From an uncultured Collinsella sp. (lineage in GTDB: Bacteria; Actinomycetota; Coriobacteriia; Coriobacteriales; Coriobacteriaceae), in assembly GCA_902470925.1 (NCBI GenBank), contig CABRIF010000069.1:1-13434 (forward strand): DNA of 13,434 bases, in the 5' to 3' direction. Position 1 is the first letter of the stretch; every line of letters begins with the position of its first letter. Made by a program: the position numbers and the translations under genes. A model generated the notes under the pieces. The model was not told the DNA's origin. It was given only the letters and a program-made list of their open reading frames with translations, and made no database searches. Below, piece after piece: positions 6,582 through 13,388 of the stretch.

Positions 6582-6842
6582 TTAGTGCTCCTTGATGGGG
6601 CTCTCATCCTGCTGCTGCTTTTTGGCCTTCGCCTCAGCGAGCTTGGCCTCGAGCTCGGCGACCTCATCGTCCTCTTCCTCGGCCACGGTCTCGGCGGGCT
6701 TTTCATCGTCCGAAGACATGCCCTCGCGGATGTTCTTGACGGTGGAGCCCAGGGACTTGCCGAGTTTCGGCAGGTTCTTGGGGCCGAAGATCAGCAGCGC
6801 GATGACGAGAATGACGATCCATTCCATGCCTTTGGGCAGCAT
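6582..6842 (-). CDS. tatA: Sec-independent protein translocase subunit TatA/TatE family
   Basis: Membrane protein that assembles with TatC to move folded proteins across the cytoplasmic membrane. Typical small size (86 residues): a short N terminus, one membrane segment at about residues 7-20 (EWIVILVIALLIFG), the conserved FG at 19-20, an amphipathic helix PKNLPKLGKSLGSTVKNIREG (21-41), then an acidic, Glu/Lys/Gln-rich tail (45-80) with coiled-coil character. TatA is favoured over TatB by size and by the FGPKNLPKLGKSLG pattern. The start at 6842 (MLPKGMEW) has AGGAGG 6 bases upstream. It is flanked by its own promoter and its own terminator, so it looks monocistronic; no tatC lies in this window. 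Confidence 0.93.
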   Translation of the reverse strand: MLPKGMEWIVILVIALLIFGPKNLPKLGKSLGSTVKNIREGMSSDDEKPAETVAEEEDDEVAELEAKLAEAKAKKQQQDESPIKEH

Positions 6843-6918
6843 AGGGTTCCTCCTGAACGGGACGGTCCACCGAAGCGGACGGCGACACGGCCGGGCCGTG
6901 CATGTATCAGCTCGGTTG

Positions 6919-6947
6919 AGTATACCGCGCCGAACCAGCCGAAACAA
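6919..6947 (-). promoter_or_regulatory. Sigma-70-type promoter of tatA
   Basis: On the minus strand a -35 box TTGTTT (6947-6942), a 17-base spacer and a -10 box TATACT (6924-6919). The predicted start lies about 70 bases before the tatA ATG. Confidence 0.75.
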
Positions 6948-7062
6948 CATTCGCCATATTTTACACGCGCACGGCGCGCGTTTGGTTAACGGGCGGTAAA
7001 GGGAACATGCCGCCTTTATGGTGCCCTAAGGGCCCCGAGGGCCTTGGCGGCGTCCCGCGATA

Positions 7063-7094
7063 GCAAAACAGGCCAGAGGCGAACCTCTGACCTG
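7063..7094 (-). terminator. Rho-independent terminator of tRNA-Pro
   Basis: Minus-strand hairpin CAGGTCAGAGG-TTCG-CCTCTGGCCTG (11 pairs with one G-U, tetraloop TTCG) followed by TTTT (7068-7065). The single non-Watson-Crick pair is a G-U only on the minus strand, which fits that direction. It starts 12 bases past the tRNA CCA end. Confidence 0.85.
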
Positions 7095-7105
7095 CTGCAA
7101 TGCAA

Positions 7106-7182
7106 TGGTCGGGTTGACTGGATTTGAACCAGCGACCCCCGCGTCCCGAACGCGGTGCTCTACCAAGCTGAGCCACAACCCG
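7106..7182 (-). tRNA. tRNA-Pro (anticodon CGG), CCA encoded
   Basis: All arms fold on the minus strand: acceptor CGGGTTG/CAACCCG, D stem GCTC/GAGC, anticodon stem CCGCG/CGCGG with loop TTCGGGA giving anticodon CGG (reads CCG), variable GGGTC, T arm GCTGG-TTCAAAT-CCAGT, discriminator A, then genomic CCA (7108-7106). A possible -10 box TATAAC lies at 7195-7190, between it and ispE, and a terminator follows. Confidence 0.97.
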
Positions 7183-7218
7183 TAGCTCGGTTATAGTATC
7201 AGAAGCACGCAGCGTTTG

Positions 7219-8109
7219 CTAGCCCGCAATCGGAATTGATCCCGATTTTTCCATCTGCGTGGCACAGCTCCACCACCCCCGCTGGTCAGCGGCCTCGGCC
7301 ACAGCTGCAGCGGCCTCGGCGGATGTGCAGATCGCAAACGAGGAGGACCCGGAACCGGACACCTCCGCCACCAGAACACCCGCCTGCTCACGCAGCCAGG
7401 CAAGCACCTCGGAAATCTGCGGGGCGATTCGGCACGCAGACGGCGCCAGGTTGTTCGACACGCTCGCGATCGCGCCTGCGGTATCCCGGGCGCGCAGGGC
7501 GGCCAACATGGGCTCCAACGGCATGGCGGCGCATGGGCACTCGTCGAAACGGCGATACGCCTCCGGCGCGGACACCCCGCATCCGTGGGGCTTCACCAGC
7601 ACGACCGCTGGCGCGCAGGACAGCTCGAATGTTTCGGCGAGCACATCACCGGCACCGGCCAGATAGGCCAAGCCCTCCCCCAAAAAGAAGGGGACGTCGG
7701 CTCCGATGGCGCGGGCAACTTCCACCACGCGCCCGTCGAGCGGGTCGATGTCCCATAGCTCGCACAAGCCTCGCAGCACCGCGGCGGCGTCCGTGGACGG
7801 GCCGCCCAAGCCGGCGCACAACGGGATATGCTTCTCGATACGGATCGCCACCGCCGGGTCGCGACCTACGGCCTCGCCCAGCAGGCGCGCGGCGCGCCAG
7901 ACGCTGTTGCGCTCGGGCGCCAGGTCGATGGCGGGCGACATCGCAACGCTGAGCTCGCGTGCAGGTTCGATTCGAACCCGGTCCGCCAAACCCAGGCGCG
8001 CCATCACGGTGTCGACCCGGTGATAGCCGCGCGCGTCGGTCTGCGTATGTACGCCCAAATAGAGGTTGATCTTCGCCGGAGCACTCAGCTCCAAAGCGCG
8101 CTGGGGCAT
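7219..8109 (-). CDS. ispE: 4-diphosphocytidyl-2-C-methyl-D-erythritol kinase
   Basis: Phosphorylates the 2-hydroxyl of CDP-methylerythritol with ATP in the MEP (non-mevalonate) isoprenoid pathway; cytoplasmic GHMP kinase. The 296 residues are close to the family's usual 280-300. Motifs: SAPAKINLYLGV near the N terminus with catalytic-site K13; ATP-binding glycine loop IPLCAGLGGPSTDAAA (95-110), where Pro-Ser-Thr replaces the common Gly-Ser-Ser/Ser-Ser; GADVPFFL with catalytic D138; and a C-terminal Gly/Ser loop VSGSGSSSFAIC. The start ATG at 8109 overlaps the veg stop in TAATG, so translation is coupled to veg, and no separate gap exists for a promoter. tRNA-Pro follows 37 bases after its stop. 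Confidence 0.95.
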   Translation of the reverse strand: MPQRALELSAPAKINLYLGVHTQTDARGYHRVDTVMARLGLADRVRIEPARELSVAMSPAIDLAPERNSVWRAARLLGEAVGRDPAVAIRIEKHIPLCAGLGGPSTDAAAVLRGLCELWDIDPLDGRVVEVARAIGADVPFFLGEGLAYLAGAGDVLAETFELSCAPAVVLVKPHGCGVSAPEAYRRFDECPCAAMPLEPMLAALRARDTAGAIASVSNNLAPSACRIAPQISEVLAWLREQAGVLVAEVSGSGSSSFAICTSAEAAAAVAEAADQRGWWSCATQMEKSGSIPIAG

Positions 8110-8405
8110 TAGTGCTCCTCGAGCTGGTTGCCCAGCGGGGTGAAAATATGCTCGCCGCTCTCCGGGTCAAACAGCTCGACCATGCCCGTCAGCACGTCCA
8201 CGTACTGGTAGGACTGGCGCGACTTGCGCCCGCGGCGCTCGTCCACCTCGACGATGAACACCGACGGGTGGACGGTTTTGATGACGCCCATGCGCTCGAT
8301 GACGCGCGTGCGGCCCATGTTGGCCTTCACCTTGACGCGCTCACCTACCATCCCGCTCAGCTTGGCGTGAATATCCTCGACGTGATTGACTTCCAACTCT
8401 TCCAT
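8109..8405 (-). CDS. veg: Veg-family protein (DUF1021)
   Basis: A 98-residue relative of Bacillus subtilis Veg, a small conserved protein tied to biofilm regulation in Bacillus; its biochemical role here is not known. The central part IHAKLSGMVGERVKVKANMGRTRVIERMGVIKTVHPSVFIVEVDE and the SYQYVDVLTGMVELFD segment follow the family pattern, with a basic cluster RRGRKSR at about 70 and a 17-residue tail beyond the usual end. The start at 8405 (MEELEVNHVED) has GGAGG 7 bases upstream; an in-frame start 13 codons earlier lacks such a site. It overlaps ispE by one base (TAATG). The veg-ispE neighbourhood is the same as in Bacillus subtilis, which supports the call. Confidence 0.9.
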   Translation of the reverse strand: MEELEVNHVEDIHAKLSGMVGERVKVKANMGRTRVIERMGVIKTVHPSVFIVEVDERRGRKSRQSYQYVDVLTGMVELFDPESGEHIFTPLGNQLEEH

Positions 8406-8459
8406 GCAATGGCCTCCACACGGGCGCAGGCAGCGAACAGACATGATGCGCCCAACTTA

Positions 8460-8478
8460 GACAAACGTTGTCATTGTA
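8460..8478 (-). promoter_or_regulatory. Possible -10 box and operator-like dyad before veg
   Basis: On the minus strand TACAAT (8478-8473) resembles a -10 box but has no clear -35 partner. Immediately downstream is the dyad GACAA-ACG-TTGTC (8460-8472), which would cover the transcription start. Weak evidence; the veg-ispE pair needs a promoter somewhere between 8406 and 8672. Confidence 0.35.
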
Positions 8479-8672
8479 GGACGCAGATGGCTACGTGTAC
8501 ATGTGTTCATAGCGAAACCATGTCCGGATACACCCCACACGGCCCGTACGAGAACGAACCGCCGGGCAGAGATGCACAGGGCGCGCCGACGCATGAAACG
8601 ACACCCTCCTGGCCGAACCGGAGGCTTCAGGCGCGCTCGCAGAAACGGCACGTACGCACTGTCGGCATGCGG

Positions 8673-9122
8673 CTATGCCAGGTCGTCCGTATCGAGGACG
8701 ATGGTGAAGGGGCCGTCGTTCACCAGGCTCACCTGCATGTCGGCCCCGAACCTGCCCGTGGCGACATGGGCCACATCGGCACGCACCAGCTCGACGAAAT
8801 GCTCGTAGAGCTCGGCTGCCTGCGCGGGCGCCGCGGCCTCCGTGAAGGACGGGCGCCGGCCGCGGCGGCAGTTCGCATAGAGTGTGAACTGGGAAACCAC
8901 GAGGACCTCGCCGGACACATCGGCCAGAGCGAGGTTGGTCTTGCCCGCCTCGTCATCGAAGATGCGCAGGCCGCAGATCTTCGACCAGAGACGCAGCGCC
9001 TCGGCCTTCGTGTCGGCATGGCCGACGCCCAGCAAGATCAGGTAGCCGCGACCGATGGAGCCCACGGTGCTGCCCTCGATGGCAACCTGCGCCTGCGTCA
9101 CGCGCTGCACGACCGCGCGCAC
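8673..9122 (-). CDS. dtd: D-aminoacyl-tRNA deacylase
   Basis: Removes D-amino acids (and glycine mischarged on tRNA-Ala) from tRNA, acting as a homodimer in the cytoplasm. The 149 residues fit the family (about 145-150). The two signature motifs are at canonical positions: SQFT at 77-80 (in LVVSQFTLYAN) and the cross-subunit Gly-Pro motif NDGPFT at 135-140. The start is a GTG at 9122 giving M-R-A-V-V-Q-R-V, the family N terminus; the longer in-frame reading upstream is out of keeping with the family. The GGAGG site lies inside the last codons of rdgB, and the rdgB TAG is separated from this GTG by one base, so the two are translationally coupled. Confidence 0.95.
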   Translation of the reverse strand: MRAVVQRVTQAQVAIEGSTVGSIGRGYLILLGVGHADTKAEALRLWSKICGLRIFDDEAGKTNLALADVSGEVLVVSQFTLYANCRRGRRPSFTEAAAPAQAAELYEHFVELVRADVAHVATGRFGADMQVSLVNDGPFTIVLDTDDLA

Positions 9123-9123
9123 G

Positions 9124-9972
9124 CTACGCCTCCATCGACGCGTCGGATGCGGTGGCCGGAGCGGGTGCCGGAGCCGTGGGGGCCTGGGCTGAGCCCGGAG
9201 CAGCTGCCGGCATCGCGGGGGCCGGTTCCGACGCAGATCCCGGCATCGCGGGGGCCGATGCGGCGTCGGACGCCTCGGGGAACGCAGACGCCACAAGAGA
9301 TGCCGAGTCCTGTGCTGCGGCCACCTGCACCGCGTCGTCACCGGCGAGCTGCGCTGAGAGATCCTGCAGCGCGTAGAAGCGATGCGAGATGGCGTTTTTC
9401 TCCTCGGGCGCGAGCTCCGCCATGGTTTTGCCCGGCGTGGCGTGCGGCAGGAACAGCGGGTCGTAACCGAAACCGTGCTCACCGCGTCCCTCGCGGGCGA
9501 TCATGCCCTCGCAGGCACCCGTGCCGGTGCGCACCACACCGGACGCCTCGACGAGCGCCACGACGCTCATGAACCGCGCCGTGCGCTCGGCGTCCGCCAC
9601 GTCGGCAAGGTTGGTAAGCAGCTTGGCGTTGTTGGCGGCGTCGTCGCCATGCACGCCCGCGTAGCGCGCCGAATAGACACCCGGCTCGCCGTCCAGCGCG
9701 TCGACCACCAGGCCCGAATCGTCAGCGATGGCCGACAAGCCCGTAGCGGCCACCGCCGCCTCTGCCTTGATCAGCGCATTCTCCATGAACGTCGTCCCGG
9801 TTTCCTCTGGATCCTCGAACTCACCCAGCTGGCCGAGCGCCACAAAGCGCGTGCGCGGCAACACGCGGCTCAGGATGTCTTCGATCTCCACGAGCTTATG
9901 CGCGTTGCCGGTTGCCACCACAATGGTATGCGCGGGGTCGAGCGTGCTGATATCGATGTGTTCCAATGCCAT
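9124..9972 (-). CDS. rdgB: dITP/XTP pyrophosphatase (RdgB/HAM1 family) with long Ala/Pro tail
   Basis: Hydrolyses non-canonical purine nucleoside triphosphates (dITP, ITP, XTP) to monophosphates, keeping them out of DNA and RNA. Family motifs run in order: VVATGNAHKLVEI (18-30), TTFMENALIKA (60-70), ADDSGLVVDALDGEPGVYSARYAG with D84/D85 (83-106), HGFGYDPLF (166-174), and MAELAPEEKNAISHR (184-198). The core ends near residue 208, but the protein goes on to 282: the last ~75 residues are Ala/Pro/Ser-rich low-complexity sequence (PAMPGSASEPAPAMPAAAPG and similar). RdgB is normally about 200 residues. The start at 9972 has AAAGGA about 10 bases upstream. It is coupled to dtd; upstream lies the inverting repeat that separates it from rph. 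Confidence 0.94.
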   Translation of the reverse strand: MALEHIDISTLDPAHTIVVATGNAHKLVEIEDILSRVLPRTRFVALGQLGEFEDPEETGTTFMENALIKAEAAVAATGLSAIADDSGLVVDALDGEPGVYSARYAGVHGDDAANNAKLLTNLADVADAERTARFMSVVALVEASGVVRTGTGACEGMIAREGRGEHGFGYDPLFLPHATPGKTMAELAPEEKNAISHRFYALQDLSAQLAGDDAVQVAAAQDSASLVASAFPEASDAASAPAMPGSASEPAPAMPAAAPGSAQAPTAPAPAPATASDASMEA

Positions 9973-10031
9973 GAGCCTGGGTTCCTTTCGAATGTTGAAG
10001 CAGGTCGCGGGAGTCGTTTGTGCGCAATCCC

Positions 10032-10233
10032 GGGTTCGGTTTCCGTCCATCCAGAATTATAGGGTTCGTCCCCTGTCCAGCTGAGGCTGTTTTTCGCCCT
10101 CAAACGGACAAAGGACGAACCCGGTCGCCGCCGATGGCCGAAACGCGAACCCGGGATCACGGCTGCGGTCCCCGATGGACGCGGGACGAACCCTGGACGT
10201 GGGCGGAAGCGCAGGTGGACAGAAGCCGAACCC
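10032..10233. repeat. Second, shorter locus of the inverting ~31-bp repeat
   Basis: Left half: GGGTTCGGTTTCCGTCCATC at 10032 and GGGTTCG at 10062. A central segment with TTTTTCGCC (about 10090-10098) and GGACAAAGGACGAACCCG matches the centre of locus 1 at about 26 of 34 positions. Right half: CGAACCC in inverted orientation at about 10116, 10146, 10187 and 10227, with GATGGAC or GTGGAC between. It occupies most of the 404-base gap between rph and rdgB; the remainder (10234-10376) is C-rich and shows nothing I can name. Confidence 0.8.
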
Positions 10234-10376
10234 GCGCGCCACCTCGACGCAAGCTAACGCCGGTGAACGCCCCGCTGCCCCAAATCGACACCACACCGAG
10301 CCCGCCCCGGCTCTCCACCACCGCATCGAACCCCACGCCGGCACGCCGCGCTCACCGGGATCACAGCCGAGCTCGT

Positions 10377-11111
10377 CTAGTCCTGGAACGCCGTGACCTC
10401 GTCCTGAAGTTTGAGGAGCTGCGCGATACCCTGCTCGCCCAAATCGAGCAGACGGTTCAGCCGGGCGCGGTCGAAGGGCGTCTGCTCGCCGGTGCCCTGC
10501 AGCTCGATGATCTCGCCCGCATCGGTGGCCACCAGGTTCATGTCCACCTCGGCATGGCTATCCTCGGCGTAGTCCAGATCGAGCAGCTCGGCACCGTCCA
10601 CCAGGCCCATCGACACCGCTGCGACCTGACCGGTGAGCGGCAGGCGGGAGATCTTGCCCGCTTCGACCCAGGCCATGAGCGCATCGTGCAGGGCCACCCA
10701 GGCGCCGGTGATGCTTGCCGTGCGAGTGCCGCCGTCGGCCTGCAGCACATCGCAGTCCACCGTGACGGTGCACTCGCCGAGCGCCTTCATGTTCACCACC
10801 GTGCGCAGGCTGCGACCGATCAGGCGCTCGATCTCCATGGATCGACCCTTGCGCGTGCCCGTTTCGCGACGGGTGCGACGGTTGGTGGAAGCCGGTAGCA
10901 TGGCGTACTCGGCCGTCACCCAACCAGCACGGCTCGCCTTGCGCCAGCCCGGCACGCCCTCCTCGATCGTGGCGGCACACAGCACGCGCGTGTCGCCGAA
11001 CTCAACCAGGCACGAACCGAGCGCGTGTTTCATGACGTCGCGCGTGAGCGACACCGGGCGCATCTCGTTTGCCGCGCGGCCAGCCGCCCGGTTGATCAGG
11101 ATATGGTCCAT
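10377..11111 (-). CDS. rph: Ribonuclease PH
   Basis: Phosphate-dependent 3'-5' exoribonuclease that trims the 3' ends of tRNA precursors and other RNAs; works as a hexameric ring. The 244 residues fit the family (about 238-250). Visible signatures: RAAGRAANEMRPVSLTRDV near the N terminus, SCLVEFGDTRVLCAATIEEGVPGW, the Arg-rich stretch NRRTRRETGTRKGRSMEIERLIGR with phosphate-site R87, the DCDVLQADGGTRTASITGA block with GTR at 128-130, and VDMNLVATDAGEIIELQGTGEQTPF near the C terminus. The start at 11111 has AAAGGA 7 bases upstream. It lies 202 bases downstream of murI; rdgB follows after the repeat block, in the order rph-rdgB common in bacteria. Confidence 0.96.
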   Translation of the reverse strand: MDHILINRAAGRAANEMRPVSLTRDVMKHALGSCLVEFGDTRVLCAATIEEGVPGWRKASRAGWVTAEYAMLPASTNRRTRRETGTRKGRSMEIERLIGRSLRTVVNMKALGECTVTVDCDVLQADGGTRTASITGAWVALHDALMAWVEAGKISRLPLTGQVAAVSMGLVDGAELLDLDYAEDSHAEVDMNLVATDAGEIIELQGTGEQTPFDRARLNRLLDLGEQGIAQLLKLQDEVTAFQD

Positions 11112-11183
11112 GGAGATTTCCTTTCACGTTTCCAGCAGCGGTCGCCGCCGGTTGATTGCCATCTGTTGAAGAAATGGGCAGCG

Positions 11184-11262
11184 GCACGGAATGCAGCGTC
11201 GGCCACCGCGCGACCCGCAACGCGCGATCGCACGGCATGCGGCGTCGGCCACCGCGCGACCC
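11184..11262. repeat. 33-bp direct repeat, two copies with 46-bp period
   Basis: Positions 11184-11216 and 11230-11262 match at 31 of 33 bases; the shared core is GCGTCGGCCACCGCGCGACC. It sits in the 202-base gap between murI and rph, for which I see no other feature except the rph ribosome site and a C-rich stretch next to the murI stop. Confidence 0.85.
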
Positions 11263-11313
11263 CCGGCGGGCGGCGGGTCCGCATTCGCCCGCACCCACAC
11301 GCACCCACGCCGT

Positions 11314-12186
11314 CTACACGTGAGCCAGCTCGTCGAGCCCCACGTGCTCGATGCTCTTGAGCGGCCGGCCGAAGATGAAGCTGCCCGCCGCCGCGAACGC
11401 CGCGATGTTGTCTGCGGTGGTGGCGAACCGATGCTCGGGCTCCACGTCGGGCGCTGCGAGCATCTCGCGGCGACGCAGGATGTCGGCGAGCTCCTCGGTG
11501 GTTTCCTCGGCCGACGACACCACGCGCACCCCCTCCCCCAGCACCGCGCGAATAGGGCCGGCAAGCAGGGGGAAGTGCGTGCATCCGAGCACCACCGTGT
11601 CGACCGCGGGGCCGAACGGGGGCGTCATGGTGCGCGCCACCTCCGCCCGAATCTGCGGCGTGTCGAAGATGTCTGCGCCGTCCAACCAGCGCTCCTGCAG
11701 GTGCGCCCCGGTTGCCAGCTCGCGCTCGACGATATCCACAAAGCTCGATGCCGGGCAGCCGAACACGTCGACGCTCGCATCCAGGTCCTGAATCGCGCGC
11801 GTGTAGGCGCCGGCGCGGATGGTGAGGTTGGTGGCGAGCACGCCCACCTGGCCGGTGCGCGTGCTGTGGATGGCCGCGCGGGCGCCGGGGGCGATCACGC
11901 CGATCACCGGTACGTCGAGCAGCTGCTGGGCGATGCGCAGGGCGGCGGCCGTAGCGGTGTTGCAGGCGATCACCAGAATCTTGATGTCATGCGCGGCAAG
12001 CCACCTACCGGCCTGCAAGGCGAAGGTGCGCACCTCGTCCTCGCTGCGTGTGCCGTACGGGCAGCGCTTGGTGTCGCCGAAGTAGTACACCGATTCATGC
12101 GGCAGCGCCGTGGCGATCGAGCGCGCCACGGTCAGGCCGCCGAGCCCGGAGTCGAAGACGCCGATGGGCCGTTCGCGATCGTTCAT
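11314..12186 (-). CDS. murI: Glutamate racemase
   Basis: Makes D-glutamate from L-glutamate for peptidoglycan synthesis, using two catalytic cysteines without a cofactor. 290 residues. Motifs: IGVFDSGLGGLTV (8-20) with the Asp-Ser pair, YFGDTKRCPYG (35-45), VIACNTATAAAL with C75, VIGVIAPGARAA (94-105) and VLGCTHFPLL with C202, followed by the expected HVGLDELAHV-type end. The start at 12186 has AGGAGG 8 bases upstream. It begins 12 bases after the stop of the HAD phosphatase gene, so the two are almost certainly cotranscribed; rph follows downstream. Confidence 0.96.
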   Translation of the reverse strand: MNDRERPIGVFDSGLGGLTVARSIATALPHESVYYFGDTKRCPYGTRSEDEVRTFALQAGRWLAAHDIKILVIACNTATAAALRIAQQLLDVPVIGVIAPGARAAIHSTRTGQVGVLATNLTIRAGAYTRAIQDLDASVDVFGCPASSFVDIVERELATGAHLQERWLDGADIFDTPQIRAEVARTMTPPFGPAVDTVVLGCTHFPLLAGPIRAVLGEGVRVVSSAEETTEELADILRRREMLAAPDVEPEHRFATTADNIAAFAAAGSFIFGRPLKSIEHVGLDELAHV

Positions 12187-12198
12187 GGCAGGCGCCTC

Positions 12199-13122
12199 CT
12201 AGGCCCGGGCCGCAAGCAGCGCACGGGCCATGTAAGCCCAGCCGTCCACGACCTCGCCACGTGCCACGTACACGTTGTCGCGCACCTCGATGAGCGCTGG
12301 AGCGGCCGGGTCGCGCAGGGCGTTCTCAACGCACACGAACGTGCCCACGTAGGGCGCCACCTCGAAATCGGACTCGGAGTCGCCGATGGCCAGGGTCTCG
12401 GCCGGATCGATACCGCGCAGCTCGCAGAAGCGCTCGATACCGCGTCCCTTGTTGAGGCCCGCCGGCAGGATGTTGAACGCGCGGCCCGGGCCGTCCTCGC
12501 CCAGATCGAGCGTGGTGGGGCGGGACACGTGCGTGAGATAGCCGTTGTTCGCCCACACCAGGCCGAGGCCCGCCTCGTCGAGCATGGCCTGCACCTCGGC
12601 ATCGGGCACCTCGCCGCGCAGCCCGACGGTGACCTCGCGGTACTTGTAGCCGGTGGACATGTCGTTGTGGTACTCGATGCGGCCCGGCCAGCGCTCGATG
12701 ATGCGATCGGTAACGCCCGTGCGCTCCATAACCTGATGCGGGGTGAGGCCGCTCGCCGCATCGAAGGCCATGTCGCCGCAGAAATACTCCCAGCGGTTGG
12801 CCTTGAGGTCGAGCATGAGCAGGCCGCCCATCTCGCCGATGTAGGCGTTGAAGCCAAGGATGCGGGCGTCCTCCTGCAGCATGGTGCGATTGCGGCCGGA
12901 GCAGGGGATGATCTCGATGCCGACGCGCGCAAGGTCGACGATGGCCTGGACGAGCGTGAGGCTGGGGGCGCCGTCGTTGCCCTTGAGCGCGCACGAACCG
13001 GGGGCCAACATGGTGGCGTCGAGGTCGGTGAACAGGTAGCGCACGCGGGCAAGCCGGTCGCGCAGCTCCCCGGTGGGCGTCTCGGGCAGGACGGGGTAGC
13101 GTGCAAGATCGGTGTTGCTCAT
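12199..13122 (-). CDS. HAD-superfamily phosphatase (Cof / MPGP-like type)
   Basis: Cytoplasmic haloacid-dehalogenase-fold hydrolase, 307 residues. Motif I is LFTDLDATML with nucleophile D33 and acid D35 (Ala replaces the usual Gly of DxDGT); motif II is IIPCSGR with S75; motif III is LNKGRGIE with K225; motif IV is AIGDSESDFEVA with D248 and D252. The large cap between residues about 100 and 210 is of the C2 type, as in Cof-like sugar phosphatases and mannosyl-3-phosphoglycerate phosphatase. The substrate cannot be told from sequence. The start at 13122 (MSNTDLARYP) has GGAGGAG close upstream; the 21-residue in-frame extension would run across the putative promoter. First gene of the unit with murI and rph. 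Confidence 0.85.
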   Translation of the reverse strand: MSNTDLARYPVLPETPTGELRDRLARVRYLFTDLDATMLAPGSCALKGNDGAPSLTLVQAIVDLARVGIEIIPCSGRNRTMLQEDARILGFNAYIGEMGGLLMLDLKANRWEYFCGDMAFDAASGLTPHQVMERTGVTDRIIERWPGRIEYHNDMSTGYKYREVTVGLRGEVPDAEVQAMLDEAGLGLVWANNGYLTHVSRPTTLDLGEDGPGRAFNILPAGLNKGRGIERFCELRGIDPAETLAIGDSESDFEVAPYVGTFVCVENALRDPAAPALIEVRDNVYVARGEVVDGWAYMARALLAARA

Positions 13123-13158
13123 CGGCTCCTCCAGGTGGTAAGCGGCATAGATGCATTT

Positions 13159-13188
13159 ATTGTAGCCGCCGATGCCGCATGCCACGAA
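13159..13188 (-). promoter_or_regulatory. Putative promoter of the HAD phosphatase-murI-rph unit
   Basis: On the minus strand a -10 box TACAAT (13164-13159), an 18-base spacer and a weak -35 TTCGTG (13188-13183). It lies about 40 bases before the ATG, in the gap between this unit and the divergent tRNA-Val. Confidence 0.5.
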
Positions 13189-13233
13189 AAGTGCGAACGC
13201 GGGAGGATCGCTTCAGGTATACTGTCCCCACAC

Positions 13234-13306
13234 GGGCGATTGGCGCAACGGTTAGCGCAGGTGCTTTACACGCACAAGGCTGGGGGTTCGAATCCCTCAT
13301 CGCCCA
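13234..13306 (+). tRNA. tRNA-Val (anticodon TAC), CCA not encoded
   Basis: Cloverleaf: acceptor GGGCGAT/ATCGCCC, D stem GCGC/GCGC, anticodon stem GGTGC/GCACA (outer pair mismatched) with loop TTTACAC giving anticodon TAC (reads GTA and probably other GTN), T arm GGGGG-TTCGAAT-CCCTC, discriminator A. The next bases are CCC, so CCA must be added after transcription, unlike tRNA-Pro in this window. A -10-like TATACT sits at 13218-13223, and a hairpin terminator follows 13 bases downstream. Confidence 0.96.
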
Positions 13307-13318
13307 CCCGCTCTGAAC

Positions 13319-13342
13319 ACGGCCCCGGCAACGGGGCCGTTT
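13319..13342. terminator. Rho-independent terminator after tRNA-Val, possibly bidirectional
   Basis: Perfect 9-bp stem ACGGCCCCG/CGGGGCCGT with a GCAA tetraloop, then TTT and, after CCC, another TTT on the plus strand. On the minus strand a truncated tRNA would read into the same hairpin. Confidence 0.85.
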
Positions 13343-13347
13343 CCCTT

Positions 13348-13388
13348 TGGCGCACGTGCACGGATTCGAACCCCGCCCGGGGGACGGA
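13348..13388 (-). tRNA. Possible 3' part of a truncated tRNA
   Basis: On the minus strand the bases read, from the contig break, a T arm CGGGG-TTCGAAT-CCGTG (one mismatch and one G-U), then CACGTGC as a 7-base acceptor half, discriminator G and CCA. The 5' half and anticodon are lost where adapter begins, so identity cannot be read. The mismatch in the T stem and the lack of the partner acceptor half keep this tentative. Confidence 0.4.

Noticed and set aside
8520..8672. Plus-strand frame beginning MSGYTPHGPYENEPPG between veg and dtd
   Set aside because: The start looks like the N terminus of some membrane proteins, but there is no ribosome site and it runs antisense into dtd. At most it is a gene fragment.
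10234..10376. GAGCC...GGCTC hairpin downstream of rph as a terminator
   Set aside because: The stem is only about 5 bp and no T-tract follows on the minus strand.
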